Assembly: GCF_000308615.1 (NCBI RefSeq)
Contig: NZ_BAGB01000047.1
Coordinates: 248,001 to 312,000, forward strand
Origin: Nocardia jiangxiensis NBRC 101359
GTDB taxonomy: Bacteria > Actinomycetota > Actinomycetes > Mycobacteriales > Mycobacteriaceae
Direction of reading: 5' to 3'
Length of the DNA stretch: 64,000 nt
Shown here: one piece after another, positions 41,317 to 49,710 of the stretch
Numbering within the stretch: the stretch's first letter is position 1
How the letters are laid out: each line of letters starts with the position of its first letter
Notes under the pieces: generated by a model
What the model was told of the DNA's origin: nothing
The model's database searches: none
Seen by the model: only the letters and a program-made list of their open reading frames with translations
Made by a program: the position numbers and the translations under genes

Positions 41317-42562
41317 CGCCACCCCACACCAGCGTCACGGTGGTGCCCTCTCCCGGTTGTGATTCGACGAAACCCGCGCCACCGGCCAACTGGCGCATCC
41401 GGCCCAGGATGCTCACCGAGATGCCCAGCCGGTCCGCGGACACCTGCGCCACATCGAAACCCGCGCCGTCGTCGTTGAACACGAGCCGGATACTGCCCGC
41501 GCTGATGGTGCAGGTGACCGTGCGATGCACCGGCTGACCGGGGATCGTGGCGTGGCGCAGACTGTTGCGCACCGCCTCGCCCAGCGCGGCGGCCATTGTC
41601 CCGGCCACGGCGACGGGCATCCGCAGATCGTCGAATCCGGGCCAGGTGCGGGTGGCGAAACGGATGCCGGGATTGATCTCGTGCACCGCCGAACGCAGGA
41701 AGATCACCGCCGACCGCGCATCGAGCACATCGGGTTCGCGCACCTCGACCCGGATCTCGTCGAGCTGATCCAGCGTCGACTGGGCCTGCCGCCGCAACAC
41801 CGAGACCTCACCGGGCGACGCGCCGGGACAGGGTTTGGGTGCGCCGGCGGGCGGCGGACCCGCGGGCGCGTCCTCGGCACCCCGGGAGGCGTCCAGCAGC
41901 GTGGACAGCACCGCGTCGTGGATGAGCGCGGCGAACCGGGCGCGCTCGTGATCGCGGGCCGTGGAGGCGGCCGTCGCGGCAGCACGCCGCCCGGCGACGG
42001 CCGATTCCCGGTCGACCCGCGCGCCCGCGCCGTGCGCGCAGGTGACACACCACAGGAACAGGGTGGCCAGCCCGCAAGCCCGCAGCAGACCGCTCAGCGC
42101 CGACATCGTGCTGAACTGCTCGACCAGATACACGTTGACGAACGCCACCGCGGTCGAGCCCACCAGCAGATACACCACCGAGAACAACAGCCGCCAGGCC
42201 AACGCCGCGGCCAGCATGCCCAGCGGCAGCATCCGATACAGCCATACCGAGGACGCGTCGAGGGTGTGCGGCTGCACCGCGATCGGCGTGATCGCCAGCG
42301 CGACCAGGAAGCTCAGCGCCGTCAGACCCGACACCAGGCGGATCACCGCGGGACGCGACCGCACCGACACCGCCGCCAGCACCGGGAATCCGCCGAAGGT
42401 GAGCACGGCCGCGACCGGACTCCACCAGCCCGGCGCGTCGTGGCCCTGCTCGACGATCTCCGGCATCGTCACCAGGCCCATGATCACCCCGCCCAGGCCC
42501 ATCGACAGGCCCAGCCGCCGCATGATCCCCTCCGACGCGGTCGGTGAGACATGCTGCGACAC
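41303..42562 (-). CDS. NarL-type sensor histidine kinase
   Basis: A 419-residue membrane sensor: about six membrane helices in residues 15-190, then the HisKA_3-type phospho-acceptor ALIHDAVLSTLLDA (His near residue 221) and an HATPase domain with N-box EAVRNSLRHA, G1 FNDDGAGFD and G2 GEGTTVTL. The GTG at 42562 follows a GGAGGGGGAGA site by about eight bases, deciding the start. It forms a three-gene cluster with the downstream pseudokinase-like membrane protein and the upstream LuxR response regulator. Confidence 0.9.
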   Translation of the reverse strand: MSQHVSPTASEGIMRRLGLSMGLGGVIMGLVTMPEIVEQGHDAPGWWSPVAAVLTFGGFPVLAAVSVRSRPAVIRLVSGLTALSFLVALAITPIAVQPHTLDASSVWLYRMLPLGMLAAALAWRLLFSVVYLLVGSTAVAFVNVYLVEQFSTMSALSGLLRACGLATLFLWCVTCAHGAGARVDRESAVAGRRAAATAASTARDHERARFAALIHDAVLSTLLDASRGAEDAPAGPPPAGAPKPCPGASPGEVSVLRRQAQSTLDQLDEIRVEVREPDVLDARSAVIFLRSAVHEINPGIRFATRTWPGFDDLRMPVAVAGTMAAALGEAVRNSLRHATIPGQPVHRTVTCTISAGSIRLVFNDDGAGFDVAQVSADRLGISVSILGRMRQLAGGAGFVESQPGEGTTVTLVWGGDGSA

Positions 42563-42645
42563 AACGTATCTCCCCCTCCGGCCGACGCCTGTCGACGCCC
42601 GCGCCCCGGAACGCGCACGCGGGACGCCCCGCGCGGCGGACACGG

Positions 42646-43323
42646 TCATGCGCGTGGGTTGCGCTCGGGCACCGGCAGCCACCCGTCCTCCACCGCGCGC
42701 TTGTACAGGTCGGTCTTGGTGGGCGCGGGACGCCCGGCGTCGGCGTATTTCTGCCGGATCCGGCCGAGGTAGTCGTTGACGGTCTGCTCGGACAGACCCG
42801 TCATCCGCGCCACCCGGGAGGCCTTCTCCCCCGATGCGTACAGCGTCAGCACCTCCTGCTGACGCGGACTGAGTCCGACGTCGGGCAGTTGCGGATCTCC
42901 GTCGATGGCCGCGGCCCAATCGGTGGTGACCACCTGCTCGCCGGATGCGGCCGCGCGCACCGCCGACACCACGGTCTGCACATCCTCGGATTTGCGGACC
43001 ACCCCGAGCACCCCCGCTCGGGCGGCCGCGCGCACCAGGAACGGATTGTCCGCACCGGTGAATACGAGCACCTCGTGCCCGCCCTCGCGCAACGCGCGCA
43101 CATTATCCTCCGGCGCGGACCCGTCGGCGAGCCGCAGATCGAGTACCACCAGATCCAATTCCGGTGCGGCGGAGAACAGTTCGGCCACGGTTCCGGCAGT
43201 GATGATCAGGTCCAGATCCGGCTCGGGCGCCAGCATACTGGCCAGCCCGAGCGCCACGGATTCGTGATCTTCGACCAGCCCGATCCGTCGCGGCCGGACC
43301 GCGCCCTCATATGTCGGCTCCAC
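42646..43323 (-). CDS. LuxR/NarL-family response regulator
   Basis: A 225-residue response regulator: receiver domain with acidic pocket GLVEDHESVA, phosphorylated Asp in LVVLDLRLADG (about residue 54), then the LuxR helix-turn-helix VGLSPRQQEVLTLYASGEKASRVARMTGLSEQTVNDYLGRIR (about 155-195). The GTG at 43323 has GAAGAGGTGA upstream. It is the cognate output of the adjacent kinase. Target genes are not evident. Confidence 0.93.
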   Translation of the reverse strand: MEPTYEGAVRPRRIGLVEDHESVALGLASMLAPEPDLDLIITAGTVAELFSAAPELDLVVLDLRLADGSAPEDNVRALREGGHEVLVFTGADNPFLVRAAARAGVLGVVRKSEDVQTVVSAVRAAASGEQVVTTDWAAAIDGDPQLPDVGLSPRQQEVLTLYASGEKASRVARMTGLSEQTVNDYLGRIRQKYADAGRPAPTKTDLYKRAVEDGWLPVPERNPRA

Positions 43324-43486
43324 AGCGCTCTCACCTCTTCCCAGATCCCGTGTTCCGGGAACGACCACCTCGCCCCTTCGATCGGCACCCACACCGACCG
43401 AATCCGGAACGTATCGGATTCGAGTATGCCGGGGCAGCAGCCCCGACGTGAGCCGTTGATTTCATGGGGGAGCGGAAAGTGACCGG

Positions 43487-43939
43487 TCAGGACATGAGTT
43501 GCGCCGCGACCGTCGCGCCGAGTTCCCAACACGCTTGCAGGTCGTCCTTGGACGGTTTGCCCGACACCGTCACGTACTCGGCAGATTTCACCCACCCCAG
43601 CCCGGTGGTGATGGCGGTGACGCCCTTCTCCGCGCCTTCGGTGCCCTCGTTGCCGTGCAGGTAGAGGCCGAAGGGGCGGGCGCGGGTCGAATCGAGGCAG
43701 GGGTAGTAGATGACGTCGAATGCGTGTTTGAGGGCGCCGCTCATGTAGCCGAGGTTCGCCGGGGAGCCGAGTAGGTAGCCGTCCGCCTCGAGGACGTCGG
43801 TCGCAGACACTGCCAGCGCGGCGCGGCGCACGACTTCCACGCCCTCGATCTCCGGATCGGTCGCACCCGACACGACGGACTCGAACATCGCCTGCATGAA
43901 CGGTGACGGGGTGTGATGGATGATCAGCAACGTCGGCAC
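43487..43939 (-). CDS. Flavodoxin-like NAD(P)H-dependent FMN reductase
   Basis: A 150-residue flavodoxin-fold protein: LLIIHHTPSPFMQAMFESVVSG at the N-terminus (phosphate-binding loop), the FMN-loop LLGSPANLGYMSGALKHAFD near residue 58 and GLYLHGNEGTEGAEKG. It resembles WrbA/NADPH-dependent FMN reductases. GTG start at 43939. It stands alone between the response regulator and the enoyl-CoA hydratase. Confidence 0.87.
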   Translation of the reverse strand: MPTLLIIHHTPSPFMQAMFESVVSGATDPEIEGVEVVRRAALAVSATDVLEADGYLLGSPANLGYMSGALKHAFDVIYYPCLDSTRARPFGLYLHGNEGTEGAEKGVTAITTGLGWVKSAEYVTVSGKPSKDDLQACWELGATVAAQLMS

Positions 43940-43988
43940 GGACTCAGGCTAGTGGGCGGGGTCTGCGACTCGCAGGAGCAGCGAGGCG

Positions 43989-44702
43989 CTACTTCTTCTT
44001 CAACGCGCGATCCGCCGCGGCCCAGTGTTCGTCCGAGATCCACAGGTGGGCGAAGGCGTCCACGGCCTCGTCGGGGGTGACGCCGGACAGGACGTGTTTG
44101 ATCCGGCCGGCGGGGACGTTGGCCAGGGAGCGGGCCAGCGCGCGCCAGCCTTCCTCGAAGGACTCGCGCGGGAGTACGCGATCGATCAGCCCGACCCGTT
44201 CGGCTTCGGCGGCATCGAGCACGGTGCCCGAACCCGCGAGCAGCAGTGCGCGACTGCGGCCGACGAGTGCGGCCAGCCGTTCGGCGCCGCCCCACGCGGG
44301 CATGATGCCCAGGGCGACCTGGTTGAATCCGATCCGGATGTCGTCGGCGGCGACCCGGATGTCCGCGGCGACCGCCACCTCCGCGCCACCGCCGAAGGCG
44401 TGCCCGTTCAGCGCGGCGATCACCGGGGCCGGGAATTCCGCGAGCCGATCGCAGATGCCGCGCATCCGCCAGGCCATCTCGGCCGCGCCGTCGAGGGTGC
44501 GGATCGCGGCGAGTTGTTTGAGATCGCCGCCGGAGACGAACGCCTTGTCCCCCGCGCCCCGGATCACCAGTGCGCGTGCGCCCTTGGCGGCGTCGAGCGC
44601 CTCGTCGAGCTGATCCATCGTCTCGGGCGCGATGGCGTTGCGCGCCTGGGGGCGGTCGATGGTGACCACTGCCAGCCCGTCGTCCAACTCGAGGTCGACC
44701 AC
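43989..44702 (-). CDS. Enoyl-CoA hydratase/isomerase
   Basis: A 237-residue crotonase-fold enzyme. Oxyanion-hole regions are visible: FVSGGDLKQLAAI near residue 57 and NGHAFGGGAEVAVAADIRVAADDIRIGFNQVALGIMPAWGG near residues 100-140, which holds the first catalytic-acid position; the second Glu is less clear. GTG start with GGAGA seven bases before it. It is divergent from an acyl-CoA ligase with an operator of the GAGAAT series between them, so both are probably co-regulated in acyl-CoA breakdown. Confidence 0.92.
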   Translation of the reverse strand: MVDLELDDGLAVVTIDRPQARNAIAPETMDQLDEALDAAKGARALVIRGAGDKAFVSGGDLKQLAAIRTLDGAAEMAWRMRGICDRLAEFPAPVIAALNGHAFGGGAEVAVAADIRVAADDIRIGFNQVALGIMPAWGGAERLAALVGRSRALLLAGSGTVLDAAEAERVGLIDRVLPRESFEEGWRALARSLANVPAGRIKHVLSGVTPDEAVDAFAHLWISDEHWAAADRALKKK

Positions 44703-44742
44703 AACCGGTTCTCCGATCTAGATATTGGAATTCTTGTATTTG

Positions 44743-44757
44743 GAGAATAGTATATCC
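44743..44757. promoter_or_regulatory. GAGAAT-type operator between hydratase and ligase
   Basis: GAGAATAGTATATCC lies in the AT-rich divergent region. With its flank it matches the site at 6462-6483 with three differences in 22 bases, linking this pair to the MarR-adjacent genes. Confidence 0.6.
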
Positions 44758-44851
44758 GCCACGGACAGCCCCCGTTTCGATGATCCCTGCAACCACCCGG
44801 CAGCCCGCGGGTGTGGCCGTCGCGCCCGCGCATCCGGACTTGGAGCCCACC

Positions 44852-46384
44852 ATGCGCACGATCCCCACCGAACTGGTCAAACGCTACGAAGACGAGGGGT
44901 GGTGGACCCGCGACACCCTGGGCGATCTGCTGGCGCGCGGCCTGGCCTCGGCGCCCGGCGCCACGTTGCGCGTGCACTCCGCGACCCGCCCCTACACCGG
45001 CACCTTCGCCGAGGTCGAACTGATCGCCCGCCGCCTGGCCCAGGGTCTGCACGAGCGCGGCGTGGGCCCCGGCGACGCGGTCGCCTGCCAGCTGCCCAAC
45101 TGGATGGAGGCTGCCGCAACCTTCTGGGCCACAACGTTTCTCGGGGCGATGGTGGTCCCGATCGTGCACATCTACGGCCCCCGCGAGGTGCGGTACATCC
45201 TGGACGCGGTGCACCCCGAGGCGTTCGTGACCACCGACCGCTTCGGCTCGATCACCTACGACCCGGCGGTGTACGAGCAGGTGCCGATCACCGGAATCGT
45301 GGGGAGCACATTCGAGGACCTGCTCGCGGCCGAGCCGTTCGAGGGAGTGACCACGGTGGACCCGAGCGGTCCCGCACTGATCGCGTTCACCTCCGGGACC
45401 ACCCGCGCACCAAAGGGCGTGGTGCACAGCCATCAGACCCTCGGCTGCGAGACCCGCCAGCTCGCCGAGCACTATCCCGACGATCTGGGCCCGCAGATCA
45501 CCGCCGCACCGGTCGGGCATTTCATCGGCATGCTCAACGCATTCCTCATCCCGATCCGCGACGGCATCTCGGTCGACCTGGTGGACACCTGGAATCCGGA
45601 GCTGATCCTGAACCTGATGACCACCTACGACATCACCTTCGGCGGCGGCGTGCCGTATTACCTGACCAGCCTCATCGAACATCCCACCTTCGGCCCGGAC
45701 CATCTGGCGCGAATGAAGTACGCCGGAATGGGCGGCGCCTCGGTCCCGGCCTCGGTCACCGAACGTCTGACGGATCTGGGCCTGACGGTCTACCGCTCCT
45801 ACGGCAGTACCGAACATCCCTCGATCACCGCCTCGGACGCCACCGACCCCCGCCCCAAACGCCTCTACACCGACGGCGATCCGCAACCCGGCGTCGAGAT
45901 CATGCTCACCGAGGACGGCGAAATCCTCAGTCGCGGACCGGATCTGTGCCTCGGCTACACCGACGAAGCCCTCACCGCGAAGGCGTTCGACGCGCAGGGC
46001 TGGTACCACACCGGCGATATCGGCGTCCTGGACGCGGACGGCTACCTGACCATCACCGACCGCACCACCGACCTGATCATTCGCGGCGGGGAGAACATCA
46101 GCGCACTCGAGGTGGAGGAGGTGCTGCTGAGCATGCCGCACGTCGTCGAGGCGGTGGCCGTGGCCGCCCCCGACGACCGGCTGGGCGAGCATGTCGCGGC
46201 GGTGGTGCGCCTGGCCGCGGACTCCCCCGAACCCGCACTCGAGGATCTGCGCGCACATTTCGCCGAGGTGGGCCTGGCCAAGCAGAAGTGGCCCGAGGAG
46301 ATCCACGTGGTCGAGGATTTCCCTCGTACGCCGAGCGGCAAGATTCAGAAATATCGCGTACGGCAGAGCATGATTCGCGATTGA
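44852..46384 (+). CDS. AMP-dependent acyl-CoA synthetase/ligase
   Basis: A 510-residue ANL-superfamily ligase that activates a carboxylic acid to its CoA thioester. The P-loop-like FTSGTTRAPKGVVHSH motif is near residue 180, the A5 region YRSYGSTEHPS near 315, the A8 region GWYHTGDIGVLDADGYLTI then DRTTDLIIRGGEN near 380-415, and the catalytic Lys in TPSGKIQKY near the C-terminus. ATG 44852 is preceded by GGAG eight bases away. Acyl specificity (cyclohexanecarboxylate, short fatty or steroid-derived acid) cannot be told. Confidence 0.92.
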   Translation: MRTIPTELVKRYEDEGWWTRDTLGDLLARGLASAPGATLRVHSATRPYTGTFAEVELIARRLAQGLHERGVGPGDAVACQLPNWMEAAATFWATTFLGAMVVPIVHIYGPREVRYILDAVHPEAFVTTDRFGSITYDPAVYEQVPITGIVGSTFEDLLAAEPFEGVTTVDPSGPALIAFTSGTTRAPKGVVHSHQTLGCETRQLAEHYPDDLGPQITAAPVGHFIGMLNAFLIPIRDGISVDLVDTWNPELILNLMTTYDITFGGGVPYYLTSLIEHPTFGPDHLARMKYAGMGGASVPASVTERLTDLGLTVYRSYGSTEHPSITASDATDPRPKRLYTDGDPQPGVEIMLTEDGEILSRGPDLCLGYTDEALTAKAFDAQGWYHTGDIGVLDADGYLTITDRTTDLIIRGGENISALEVEEVLLSMPHVVEAVAVAAPDDRLGEHVAAVVRLAADSPEPALEDLRAHFAEVGLAKQKWPEEIHVVEDFPRTPSGKIQKYRVRQSMIRD

Positions 46385-46518
46385 GCGCCCGGAGGCGGTA
46401 CGCTCCGTACCCCGTGCGCGATCGGGATGCGGCATCAATAGCCTTGTGCCGCAAACGCTCCGCGCTCGGTCGGCAATTCCGCTCGACTTCCCCGCCGAAG
46501 CCTCTCCGAACGAGCGAA

Positions 46519-46548
46519 GTAACGATGTTACCGTAGTAACCGTGTTAC
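46519..46548. promoter_or_regulatory. Two GTAAC-N3-GTTAC operators before the TetR gene
   Basis: GTAACGATGTTAC (46519-46531) and GTAACCGTGTTAC (46536-46548) are perfect 13-base palindromes 17 bases apart, ending ten bases before the GTG start. The same palindrome class is in the mce promoter at 19425. Autoregulation by the adjacent TetR protein is likely. Confidence 0.78.
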
Positions 46549-46557
46549 AGTAATGGA

Positions 46558-47277
46558 GTGAGCAGGGCCCCTGGACGCGACGCGTCGGAGCAGATCATCG
46601 ACGTGGTGCTCACGTTGCTGCAAACCGAAGGTTACGACGCGGTGCAGCTACGCGAGGTGGCACGCCGTGCCCGCGTCTCACTGGCGACGGTCTACAAGCT
46701 GTTCCATACCCGCGACGAACTGATCGTCACCGCGATCGAGCGGTGGATGGCGGACCACGCCTATCCGGACCTCGCACCGCCCGGCCCCGAGGAAACACTG
46801 CACGACGGCCTGATGCGCGTGCTGCACAGCGTCTTCCAGCCCTGGGAACGCAGCCCGAAGATGCTCGAGGCCTTCCACCGCGCCCGCTCGGGTCCGGGCG
46901 GGACGCGACTGGACACCCAGGGCCTGGACGCGGTCCTGCCGGTTGCCGGTCAGATCTTCGGCGGCGCGGATCCGGAATACATCGAGGACGTCGGCCTGGT
47001 CCTGGCCAACATGGCCTACGCCCTGATGGGCAGAGTCGCGGACAAAACCCTCGACATCACCGAGATCCTGCCCATCCTGGAACGCGTGATGCGCCGTCTG
47101 ACCGCGAACAACGAACCGGCCGCCCGCCGCGCCCGCAACCGCCCCACCATCGCGGATCCCGCCCAGCCACTGCGCCTGGATCCGACCGTCATCGCAGCCT
47201 TCAACCGCGGCATGAAAGTCGCCGCAGGCTCCCAGCCCGAGGATCGCGACACCACCCGCCACTCGGACGCGAGCTGA
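46558..47277 (+). CDS. TetR family regulator (KstR-like), candidate mce regulator
   Basis: A 239-residue TetR protein with the DNA-binding domain EGYDAVQLREVARRARVSLATVYKLFHTRDEL at about residues 24-55, similar in pattern to the KstR group of lipid/steroid regulators, and a helical ligand domain with a polar tail of about 35 residues. GTG start at 46558 with no ribosome site; the operators end ten bases before it, so the transcript may be leaderless. Shared operators with the mce operon make lipid import a predicted target. Confidence 0.9.
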   Translation: MSRAPGRDASEQIIDVVLTLLQTEGYDAVQLREVARRARVSLATVYKLFHTRDELIVTAIERWMADHAYPDLAPPGPEETLHDGLMRVLHSVFQPWERSPKMLEAFHRARSGPGGTRLDTQGLDAVLPVAGQIFGGADPEYIEDVGLVLANMAYALMGRVADKTLDITEILPILERVMRRLTANNEPAARRARNRPTIADPAQPLRLDPTVIAAFNRGMKVAAGSQPEDRDTTRHSDAS

Positions 47278-47346
47278 TTCCGGTAGCAGTCGTAGGCCCG
47301 CAGCCCTTTGGCAACGCCGACGCCGACGATCGCAGATACTGGTGGG

Positions 47347-47901
47347 ATGCGGTCGCGGAGGAAGATTCTGGACGCCACGCTCGAACTGATCGCGAGTGAG
47401 GGCTTCGGCGGTGTGAACATCGCCGCTGCCGCGCATGCGGCCGGGGTTACCCGGCAGACCGTGTACTCGAATTTCGGCTCTCGCGAGGATCTGGTCTCCC
47501 AGGCGATGGCCGATCTGCTGTTCCGCGCCACGACCGGCCTGCGCTCCCGCCTCGCCGAGATCGACGACGCCGCCGAATACATCGTCGAGTTGTTCGTGGT
47601 CGGGCGCGCGGTGGTCCGCGACGACCCGATCCTGGCGCGCCTGGTCCGCATCGAACCGGGGAACCCGATCTTCGACGCCGACATGATCGCCCGCGCGAAA
47701 CCCATTGCCCACGAATTGCTCCGGCCGCTGACGAAGCTGGATCCGGCGATCGAGCCACAGTTGGACGATATCGCCCAGATCGGGATCCGCCTGGGATTGT
47801 CGGTGGTTCTTTTCGACGATCCGGACATCGAGTCCGACGAGGATCTGCGGCGACTGATCGCGCGCTGGGTGGTGCCTGCGTTGTCGCTCACACACCGTTG
47901 A
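47347..47901 (+). CDS. TetR family regulator
   Basis: A 184-residue TetR regulator: RSRRKILDATLELIASEGFGGVNIAAAAHAAGVTRQTVYSNFGSREDL at the N-terminus is the standard DNA-binding domain, followed by a helical ligand-binding part. The ATG at 47347 is preceded by GGTGG. It sits between the KstR-like gene and the cholesterol oxidase and may control the latter. Ligand unknown. Confidence 0.9.
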   Translation: MRSRRKILDATLELIASEGFGGVNIAAAAHAAGVTRQTVYSNFGSREDLVSQAMADLLFRATTGLRSRLAEIDDAAEYIVELFVVGRAVVRDDPILARLVRIEPGNPIFDADMIARAKPIAHELLRPLTKLDPAIEPQLDDIAQIGIRLGLSVVLFDDPDIESDEDLRRLIARWVVPALSLTHR

Positions 47902-47923
47902 TCTCCGATCACGGATGTAATTC

Positions 47924-47953
47924 TTGACACTTTCGTAAGCTACTGTCTAGTTT
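47924..47953 (+). promoter_or_regulatory. Likely SigA-type promoter of the cholesterol oxidase gene
   Basis: A consensus TTGACA (47924-47929) is followed 18 bases later by TAGTTT (47948-47953). Transcription would begin about 100 bases before the oxidase ATG. Confidence 0.5.
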
Positions 47954-48063
47954 GAGCGAGCCCGGACACGCCGATTCGGGCAGAACTGCCGCAGTGCAGC
48001 GGACGGTCGGGATCCTCGGCCTCGCGCATGCGGAGATGTCCGTCGGCGTTCTGGAGGTCATTC

Positions 48064-49650
48064 ATGCCCGCACTCTCGCGTCGCTCCTTCCTGGGCGCGA
48101 CCGCCGCCACCGGGGTCGCGCTGGCGAGCACGGGAATCGCTCGCGCCGATACCAATCCGGCCACACGCGTTCCGCTCACCCGCGAGGAGCACCGGGTCAT
48201 CGTGATCGGCTCGGGCTTCGGCGGCGGTGTGGCGTCCCTGCGGCTGGCGCAGGCCGGGGTTCCGGTCCTGGTGCTCGAGCGTGGACGGCGCTGGCAGACC
48301 GGCCCGAACGCGACCACGTTTCCCCTGGCGACCAAGCCGGACAAGCGCATGCTCTGGTACCGCTCGAATCCGAACGTCTTCGGCACGCCGTTACTCTTCG
48401 AGCCCTACACCGGCCTGATCGAGGCGGTCGCCGGGGACAACATGACCGCCCTGTGCGCTGCGGGCGTCGGCGGCGGATCGCTTGTCTACCAAGGGATGTC
48501 ACTCGAACCGACCGAGGCCGTGTTCGCGTCCATGTTCCCGATGGACCTGGACTGGCAGACGATGAATCGGGTGCACTACCCGCGCGTGGCACGCATGCTG
48601 AAGCTGGAGACCGCACCCGACGCCCTCGTCGACAGCCCGAACTACAACGCCGCCCGGATCTTCGCCGAGCACGCCCGCAAGGCCGGGCTGCCGGTGTCGA
48701 AGATCCCGATGCCGATCGACTGGAACTACGCGCTGGACGAGTTGCACGGCAAGATGACCCCCTCCTATACCAACGGCGCGGGCGCGCTCGGGGTCAACAA
48801 CGGCGGTAAGCATTCGGTCGACGTCACCTACATCGCCGCGGCCGAGGCCACCGGCCGGGTGCAGGTCCGCACGCTGCACGAGGTCACCGATATCCAGCGG
48901 GCCAGGGACGGCCGCTGGACGGTCTCGGTGAACCGGATCGACACCTCCGGCAAGGTCCTGGAGAACCTGATCCTCACCACCCCGGCACTGATCATGGCCG
49001 CGGGCAGCCTGAACACCACCAAACTGCTCGTGCGCGCGGCCGCCAAGGGCCACATCCCGGATATGCCCGCGGGCCTGGGCGGCAACTGGGGCACCAACGC
49101 CGACCGGATCTACGTGTGGTCCCAGCCGAACGAGGCATTCGGCTACCCACAGGGCGGCCCGGTCGTCTTCGGCAGCCTGAACTGGAGTGATCCGGCCAGC
49201 GCGGCCACCATCATCCAGGCGTCCATCCCGCCGATGGGCATGGACACGCACAGCACGATGATGGTCGGCTACGGCGTGAGCAAGGCGCGCGGTCACTTCG
49301 AGTACACCGCGGCCGACGACAACGCCGTTCTGCGCTGGCCGCACGAGGGCGACGCGGTCATCCAGAACGGCCGGATCGGGCCGCTGGCGAACCAGATCGC
49401 CGGGCCGGGCAGCATCCTGACCGATACCAACCTGGGTTTCCCCTCCACCTGGCATCCGCTCGGCGGGGCGAGTATGGGCTCGGTCTGCGACGCCGAGGGC
49501 CGGGTGCACGGTCAGCGCGGACTCTACGTGCTCGACGGTGCGCTGATCCCGGGCAACTGCGGGGCGTGCAACCCCTCGATGACCATCGCGGCCGTCGCCG
49601 AACGCGCCCTGAACCACCTCGTGCCGCAGGACGTGGGCAGCGTCATCTGA
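48064..49650 (+). CDS. choD: Cholesterol oxidase (GMC family), Tat-exported
   Basis: A 528-residue flavoenzyme that oxidises 3-beta-hydroxysteroids to 3-keto-4-ene steroids. The N-terminus is a twin-arginine signal (SRRSFLGATAATG, residues 4-16, cleavage probably after ARA). The FAD motif VIVIGSGFGGGVASL is near residue 46, and the active-site His and Asn of class I oxidases appear in WHPLGGASMG (about 462) and GNCGACNPSMTI (about 502). The ATG follows GGAGG. Its size and motifs match Streptomyces/Rhodococcus cholesterol oxidases. A secreted lipase follows 60 bases later. Confidence 0.93.
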   Translation: MPALSRRSFLGATAATGVALASTGIARADTNPATRVPLTREEHRVIVIGSGFGGGVASLRLAQAGVPVLVLERGRRWQTGPNATTFPLATKPDKRMLWYRSNPNVFGTPLLFEPYTGLIEAVAGDNMTALCAAGVGGGSLVYQGMSLEPTEAVFASMFPMDLDWQTMNRVHYPRVARMLKLETAPDALVDSPNYNAARIFAEHARKAGLPVSKIPMPIDWNYALDELHGKMTPSYTNGAGALGVNNGGKHSVDVTYIAAAEATGRVQVRTLHEVTDIQRARDGRWTVSVNRIDTSGKVLENLILTTPALIMAAGSLNTTKLLVRAAAKGHIPDMPAGLGGNWGTNADRIYVWSQPNEAFGYPQGGPVVFGSLNWSDPASAATIIQASIPPMGMDTHSTMMVGYGVSKARGHFEYTAADDNAVLRWPHEGDAVIQNGRIGPLANQIAGPGSILTDTNLGFPSTWHPLGGASMGSVCDAEGRVHGQRGLYVLDGALIPGNCGACNPSMTIAAVAERALNHLVPQDVGSVI

Positions 49651-49710
49651 GGGCGCTTCCGACCGAATACGCGCTCGGCGGCCCGAGCTTATCCAGAGGG
49701 GAAATATCCA

